Shown in pieces: positions 60,960-64,000 of a DNA stretch of 64,000 nt (its first letter is position 1; the number at the start of each line of letters is the position of its first letter). The position numbers and the translations under genes are program-made. The stretch spans positions 1,612,001 to 1,676,000 of the forward strand of contig NZ_CP077604.1 in assembly GCF_019048865.1 (NCBI RefSeq). The letters run 5' to 3'. Origin of the DNA: Aquihabitans sp. G128 (GTDB lineage Bacteria > Actinomycetota > Acidimicrobiia > Acidimicrobiales > Iamiaceae). The notes beneath the pieces were generated by a model. That model saw nothing but the letters and a program-made list of their open reading frames with translations. It was not told the origin of the DNA and did no database searches.

Positions 60960-61630
60960 TGCACGACCCGCGGCTCGAGCTGGATGACCGACTGGTCGGT
61001 GAGCGTCTGGACGGTGAGGAACAGGCGGGTGACGGTCTGGTGGTCGATCTGCATCCACACGCCCACGTAGTCGGCGCCGCCCGACGTCAGCGTCACCTTG
61101 CGGGTCGTCGGGCACCAGTACCGGTCGAGGTTCTCGGTGCTCACGCAGCCGAACTTGTCCTTGGTCTTGGCGAAGGCCGCGGTGGTGTACACGTTGCAGG
61201 CACCCGTCTTGGCGGTGCCGACGCCGGCCGACGGGCTCCCGGCCTGGCAGGTGGAGGTGGGCTCCTCGCCGAACGCCGCCGCCTTGTAGACCACGATCCT
61301 GGTGATCGAACCCTTCGGGATGGCTGCGCTCTCTCGGGCCACGGCCCGGAGGATCCCGTAGTCGGCGTAGACGTCATTGCCCGAGGCGCTGGCCACCCGG
61401 GTGCCGGCCCGCACCGTGTTGGCCAGGGCCAGGTAGTCGTTCATGGTCAGCCCGAACTCGATGATCCCCATGACCATCACGAAGAAGACGGGCGTGATGA
61501 ACGCCGCCTCCACCACGGCCAGGCCCCGGTTGTCCCGAGCGCGCTGGCGCGCCCGGCCCACCCAACTCGCCGCTGGGGGACGGCTGGGGACCACGCGGCG
61601 ATGGCGATGACCGAGTTGCACCCCGCTCAC
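60956..61630 (-). CDS. TadE-like pseudopilin
   Basis: A 224-residue protein: basic N-terminal 35 residues, then NRGLAVVEAAFITPVFFVMV and GIIEFGLTMNDYLALANTVR, the TadE-type hydrophobic helix with the conserved Glu. The exported domain (VVYKAAAFGEEPTSTC, CVSTENLDRYWCP, DYVGVWMQIDHQTVTRLFL) parallels the following gene. The GTG start is the first that includes the basic segment. First gene of the group; the TadA/B/C secretion machinery is not in this window. Confidence 0.82.
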   Translation of the reverse strand: MSGVQLGHRHRRVVPSRPPAASWVGRARQRARDNRGLAVVEAAFITPVFFVMVMGIIEFGLTMNDYLALANTVRAGTRVASASGNDVYADYGILRAVARESAAIPKGSITRIVVYKAAAFGEEPTSTCQAGSPSAGVGTAKTGACNVYTTAAFAKTKDKFGCVSTENLDRYWCPTTRKVTLTSGGADYVGVWMQIDHQTVTRLFLTVQTLTDQSVIQLEPRVVQ

Positions 61631-61768
61631 ATCGGCACGTCGCGGCCGGTTCGTGAGCAGAACTCCACAGAACGTGATCGGACGCTGAGCAGGCCCACCC
61701 AGCGTGAGCGACGGGCATCGCGCCGACCGTGACCGGCGGCGGTCCGCCGGGCCGTCAGCCCCGCTCCG

Positions 61769-61774
61769 TAGGGT
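61769..61774 (+). promoter_or_regulatory. -10 element of dgt
   Basis: TAGGGT lies 8 nt before the ATG (5 nt before an in-frame GTG one codon earlier), consistent with a leaderless transcript. Confidence 0.5.
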
Positions 61775-61782
61775 TGGGGGTG

Positions 61783-62871
61783 ATGGAAGCCGTGCCCGCG
61801 AACCCTCCTGCGCTCCCCGCCGACCTGGCGGTCGCCCACGCCCCCATCGCCGTGTCGGCGCCGGGCCAGCTCCTGCCGGAGCGGGCGGCCCGAGAGGAGC
61901 ACGAGGACGAGGTGCTGGCCCCCGGCGCCACCCGCGCGGTCGGCGCCGGCCACCGTGCGGTGGCCGAGGACCCCGACCGGTTCCGCACCTGCTTCGAGCG
62001 CGACCTCGACCGCATCCAGCACTCCAAGGCCTTCCGCCGCCTCGCCGGCAAGTGCCAGGTCTTCGTCGAGCCCGAGGACGACCACCTCCGCACCCGCCTC
62101 ACCCACGCCATCGAGGTGTGCCAGGTGGCGGTGTCGATCGCCCGGCCCGTCGGCCTCAACGTGGCGCTCACCGCCGCCGCCGCCACCGGCCACGACTGCG
62201 GCCACGGCCCGGCCGGACACGCGTCCGAAGGCGCCCTGTCCCCGTTCGTCGAGGGCGGCTACCACCACGCCGTCTACGGCGCCGACGTCGTGCTCACCCC
62301 GCTGAACCTCTGCGCCGAGACGCTGGACGCCATCCGCAACCACTCGTGGAACCGCCCGGCCCCGCGCACCCCGGAGGGCGAGGTCGTGGCCTGGGCCGAC
62401 CGGATCGCCTACGTCTGCCACGACTTCGAGGACGCCATCGATGCCGGCCTGGTCACCACCGCCGAACTGCCATCGGCGGTCACCGAGGTCGTCGGCGCGG
62501 ACCGCCGATCGCAGCTGCACGGCTTCATCACCGCCATGGTCGACACCATCGGCGCCACCGGGGTGGTCGGCCTGCGGGGCCCGGAGGCCGAGGCCCTGGC
62601 CGCCTTCCGGGCGTTCAACTACGAGCGCATCTACCTGCGGCCGGCGGCGGTCGAGCAGGCCGAGCGGGCGGCGCGCCTCATCTCCAGCCTGGCGGAGTAC
62701 TACCTCACCCACCCCTCGCGGCTGCCCGACGGGCGGGGCCTGGTGAGCGGGTCCCCCGAGGCCACCGCCGCCGCCGTGCGCTACGTCTCGGGCATGACCG
62801 ACCGGTTCGCCCAGCGCGCCGCGCTCGACCTGTTGGGCTGGGACGAGCGGGCCCTCCCCCGCTCGGCCTGA
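61783..62871 (+). CDS. dgt: dGTP triphosphohydrolase-like HD-domain protein
   Basis: A 362-residue HD-domain hydrolase of the dGTPase family that releases triphosphate from dNTPs. Metal ligands are visible in [17 protein letters not shown] (H), [15 protein letters not shown] (HD and further His) and [18 protein letters not shown] (D). It also has [19 protein letters not shown] and [17 protein letters not shown]. The N-terminal 55 residues are a poorly conserved extension. A GTG directly before the ATG is an alternative start. A perfect 24-bp palindrome follows. Confidence 0.92.
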   Translation: MEAVPANPPALPADLAVAHAPIAVSAPGQLLPERAAREEHEDEVLAPGATRAVGAGHRAVAEDPDRFRTCFERDLDRIQHSKAFRRLAGKCQVFVEPEDDHLRTRLTHAIEVCQVAVSIARPVGLNVALTAAAATGHDCGHGPAGHASEGALSPFVEGGYHHAVYGADVVLTPLNLCAETLDAIRNHSWNRPAPRTPEGEVVAWADRIAYVCHDFEDAIDAGLVTTAELPSAVTEVVGADRRSQLHGFITAMVDTIGATGVVGLRGPEAEALAAFRAFNYERIYLRPAAVEQAERAARLISSLAEYYLTHPSRLPDGRGLVSGSPEATAAAVRYVSGMTDRFAQRAALDLLGWDERALPRSA

Positions 62872-62877
62872 CGCCCG

Positions 62878-62901
62878 CCGTCGGGCCAGCTGGCCCGACG
62901 G
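62878..62901 (+). terminator. palindromic hairpin after dgt
   Basis: CCGTCGGGCCAG followed directly by its reverse complement makes a perfect 24-bp palindrome 6 nt after the stop codon; as RNA it would fold with a small central loop. Confidence 0.65.
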
Positions 62902-62925
62902 GCCGGGCACGCGGCCCCAAAACGC

Positions 62926-62953
62926 AAAAGGGACCCTGCCGGAGCGGGGTCCC
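62926..62953 (-). terminator. rho-independent-type terminator of rplU-rpmA
   Basis: On the minus strand GGGACCC and GGGTCCC form a 7-bp stem, followed by TTTTGCGTTTT, one of the few T-tracts in the window. Confidence 0.75.
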
Positions 62954-62985
62954 CTTGTGCGTGCCGCCGGATGGCAGCGGCCGGT

Positions 62986-63243
62986 TCAGTCGACGTCGGT
63001 GAGGATGTCGACCAGCTTGCGGCCGCCCCGTCGGGCGAACTTCACCCGGCCGTCGGCCGTGGCGAAGAGGGTGTCGTCGCCGCCGCGGCCCACGTTCTCA
63101 CCGGGGTGGAAGCGGGTGCCGCGCTGGCGCACGATGATGGAGCCGGCCGTGACGGCGGTGCCGTCGTAGGCCTTCACGCCGAGGCGCTGGGCGTTGGAGT
63201 CACGGCCGTTCCGGGTGGAACCGCCGCCCTTGGTCTTCGACAT
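62986..63243 (-). CDS. rpmA: 50S ribosomal protein L27
   Basis: An 85-residue L27 with [20 protein letters not shown], the [19 protein letters not shown] core and [20 protein letters not shown]27 sits at the peptidyl-transferase centre. No N-terminal extension of the type cleaved in Firmicutes. It lies 4 nt after rplU. Confidence 0.97.
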   Translation of the reverse strand: MSKTKGGGSTRNGRDSNAQRLGVKAYDGTAVTAGSIIVRQRGTRFHPGENVGRGGDDTLFATADGRVKFARRGGRKLVDILTDVD

Positions 63244-63247
63244 GGCT

Positions 63248-63556
63248 TCAGCCCTTCTTGATGCCGGTGATCTGGATCGTCGCGTAGTGCTGGCGATGAC
63301 CCCAGTGCTTGCGGCTGTTGGTCTTGTTCTTGTAGGTGAAGCCGGTGATCTTCGGGCCCTTGGAGGCGCCGATCACGTTGGCGGTCACCGTGGCGCCGGC
63401 CAGGGCGTCCGGGGCGGAGACGACGGTGTCGCCGTCGACCAGGAGCACGGGGACGAGGTTGACCTCGCCCTCGGTGACACCGAGCTTCTCGACCTGGAGC
63501 TCGTCGCCCTCGGTCACCCGGTACTGCTTCCCACCGGTCTTGATGACTGCGTACAT
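63248..63556 (-). CDS. rplU: 50S ribosomal protein L21
   Basis: A 102-residue L21: [20 protein letters not shown], then [20 protein letters not shown] and the C-terminal [23 protein letters not shown]-binding segment. Its start codon is preceded by a leader of about 45 nt downstream of a TACCAT -10 candidate. Co-transcribed with rpmA. Confidence 0.97.
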   Translation of the reverse strand: MYAVIKTGGKQYRVTEGDELQVEKLGVTEGEVNLVPVLLVDGDTVVSAPDALAGATVTANVIGASKGPKITGFTYKNKTNSRKHWGHRQHYATIQITGIKKG

Positions 63557-63604
63557 CGTTTCTGCCTTCGCGAGTTCGTTCAGGGGCCCTGGGGCCGAAG
63601 GACA

Positions 63605-63610
63605 ATGGTA
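63605..63610 (-). promoter_or_regulatory. -10 element of the rplU-rpmA operon
   Basis: TACCAT on the minus strand lies about 49 nt upstream of the rplU ATG. The leader between them contains GGCCCCAGGGCCCC, able to form a small stem, perhaps for autoregulation. Confidence 0.4.
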
Positions 63611-63656
63611 GGTGGCTCGGCGGCCCGAGGCCAACCCGGGGGCGCGGCCCGGCTGG

Positions 63657-64000
63657 TCAGGGCCTCCGGACCTGGCTCCAGCCCACGGCTATCGCCGCCG
63701 CCGCAGCGGCCGCGACCAGGCGCACCCGGCGGCGCCGGCGCGCCGCCGCCGCCAGCATCCCCGGCGGCCGGGGAGGCACGAGCGGCGGGACGGCCCGATC
63801 GCTGCGCGACCCGGTCCCGGCGTCGACGCCCTCGGCGTCGCCGCCATCGGGCGCGGCGTGGCGACGGCGCGAGCACCTCGACCTCGACGAGGCGACCGGG
63901 CTGGTCGAGCGACGTCCGCCAGGCCGCACCCGCCTGCAGGGCCGGCACCGAGCCCGGATCCTCCGAGTCGGAGAACCACCACGTCCCGGTCACCGCGGTC
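63657..64000 (-). CDS. membrane-anchored protein, partial (runs off window; probable frameshift)
   Basis: The 3' part of a minus-strand gene that stays open to the window edge. It reads TGTWWFSDSEDPGSVPALQA then SLDQPGRLVEVEVLAPSP in one frame and, after a shift near 63858, DGGDAEGVDAGTGSRSD and a closing hydrophobic segment VRLVAAAAAAAIAVGWSQV in another. The join is consistent with one extra base. The family is not recognised. The true start lies outside the window, or at a GTG at 63993. Confidence 0.45.

Overview
The window is very GC-rich chromosomal DNA from an actinobacterium. Supporting traits are an LmbE/Mca-type (mycothiol-like) deacetylase, an F420-type luciferase-like oxidoreductase, GTP-dependent PEP carboxykinase, class II DAHP synthase, DUF2630, frequent GTG starts, and many -10 hexamers placed 6-8 nt before the start codon (leaderless transcripts). 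The mix of single-copy housekeeping genes and acyl-CoA enzymes would suit class Acidimicrobiia, but that placement is inference. I see no prophage, CRISPR array, insertion sequence or secondary-metabolite cluster.

Layout. 0-9 kb: lipoprotein, rpmB, a cold-shock-like gene, pckG, an NlpC/P60 lipoprotein, small oxidoreductases, then a secreted Ca-dependent phospholipase C with a near-perfect PHO box and an LmbE-family deacetylase. 9-21 kb: a large ATPase-LuxR regulator, acyl-CoA genes (mcr-like racemase, hydrolase, fused AccD-AccA, thioesterase), a polar amino-acid ABC importer and an LLM oxidoreductase. 21-31 kb: tRNA-Ala(GGC), nadD / LytR_C protein / rsfS, a group-2-like sigma factor, aroG, a polytopic membrane protein, and a sulfite reductase-APS reductase pair. 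31-43 kb: methyltransferase, serine hydrolase, acyl-CoA ligase opposite a PaaX-type regulator, GH15 glucoamylase, an ATPase, a PadR-membrane-protein operon, and a VWA/MoxR pair. 43-56 kb: a DoxX protein with lipoprotein-like repeats, proA, a PhoX-type phosphatase with a second PHO box, then a cluster running from an AAA+ ATPase through two solute-binding-like proteins (one fused to VWA), a coiled-coil membrane protein and MurJ to PspA. 56-64 kb: proB, obgE, three TadE/TadG-type pseudopilin-like genes, dgt, rpmA and rplU.

Three regulatory themes stand out. (1) Two phosphate-scavenging exoenzymes, the phospholipase and the PhoX-type phosphatase, carry direct repeats with the spacing of the actinobacterial PHO box. 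(2) A TTGACC-N4-GGTCAA inverted repeat lies immediately upstream of the alpha/beta-hydrolase, the acyl-CoA ligase/PaaX pair and the MoxR/VWA operon, which suggests a shared repressor. (3) Long inverted repeats beginning CGAACTT lie upstream of both proA and proB.

Caution: eleven genes, including housekeeping genes such as nadD and a sigma factor, read correctly only if one base is added or removed, usually in a G/C homopolymer. Nine need a base removed and two need one added. This looks like residual indel error in the assembly rather than gene decay. I annotate these as single genes and give the position of the shift.
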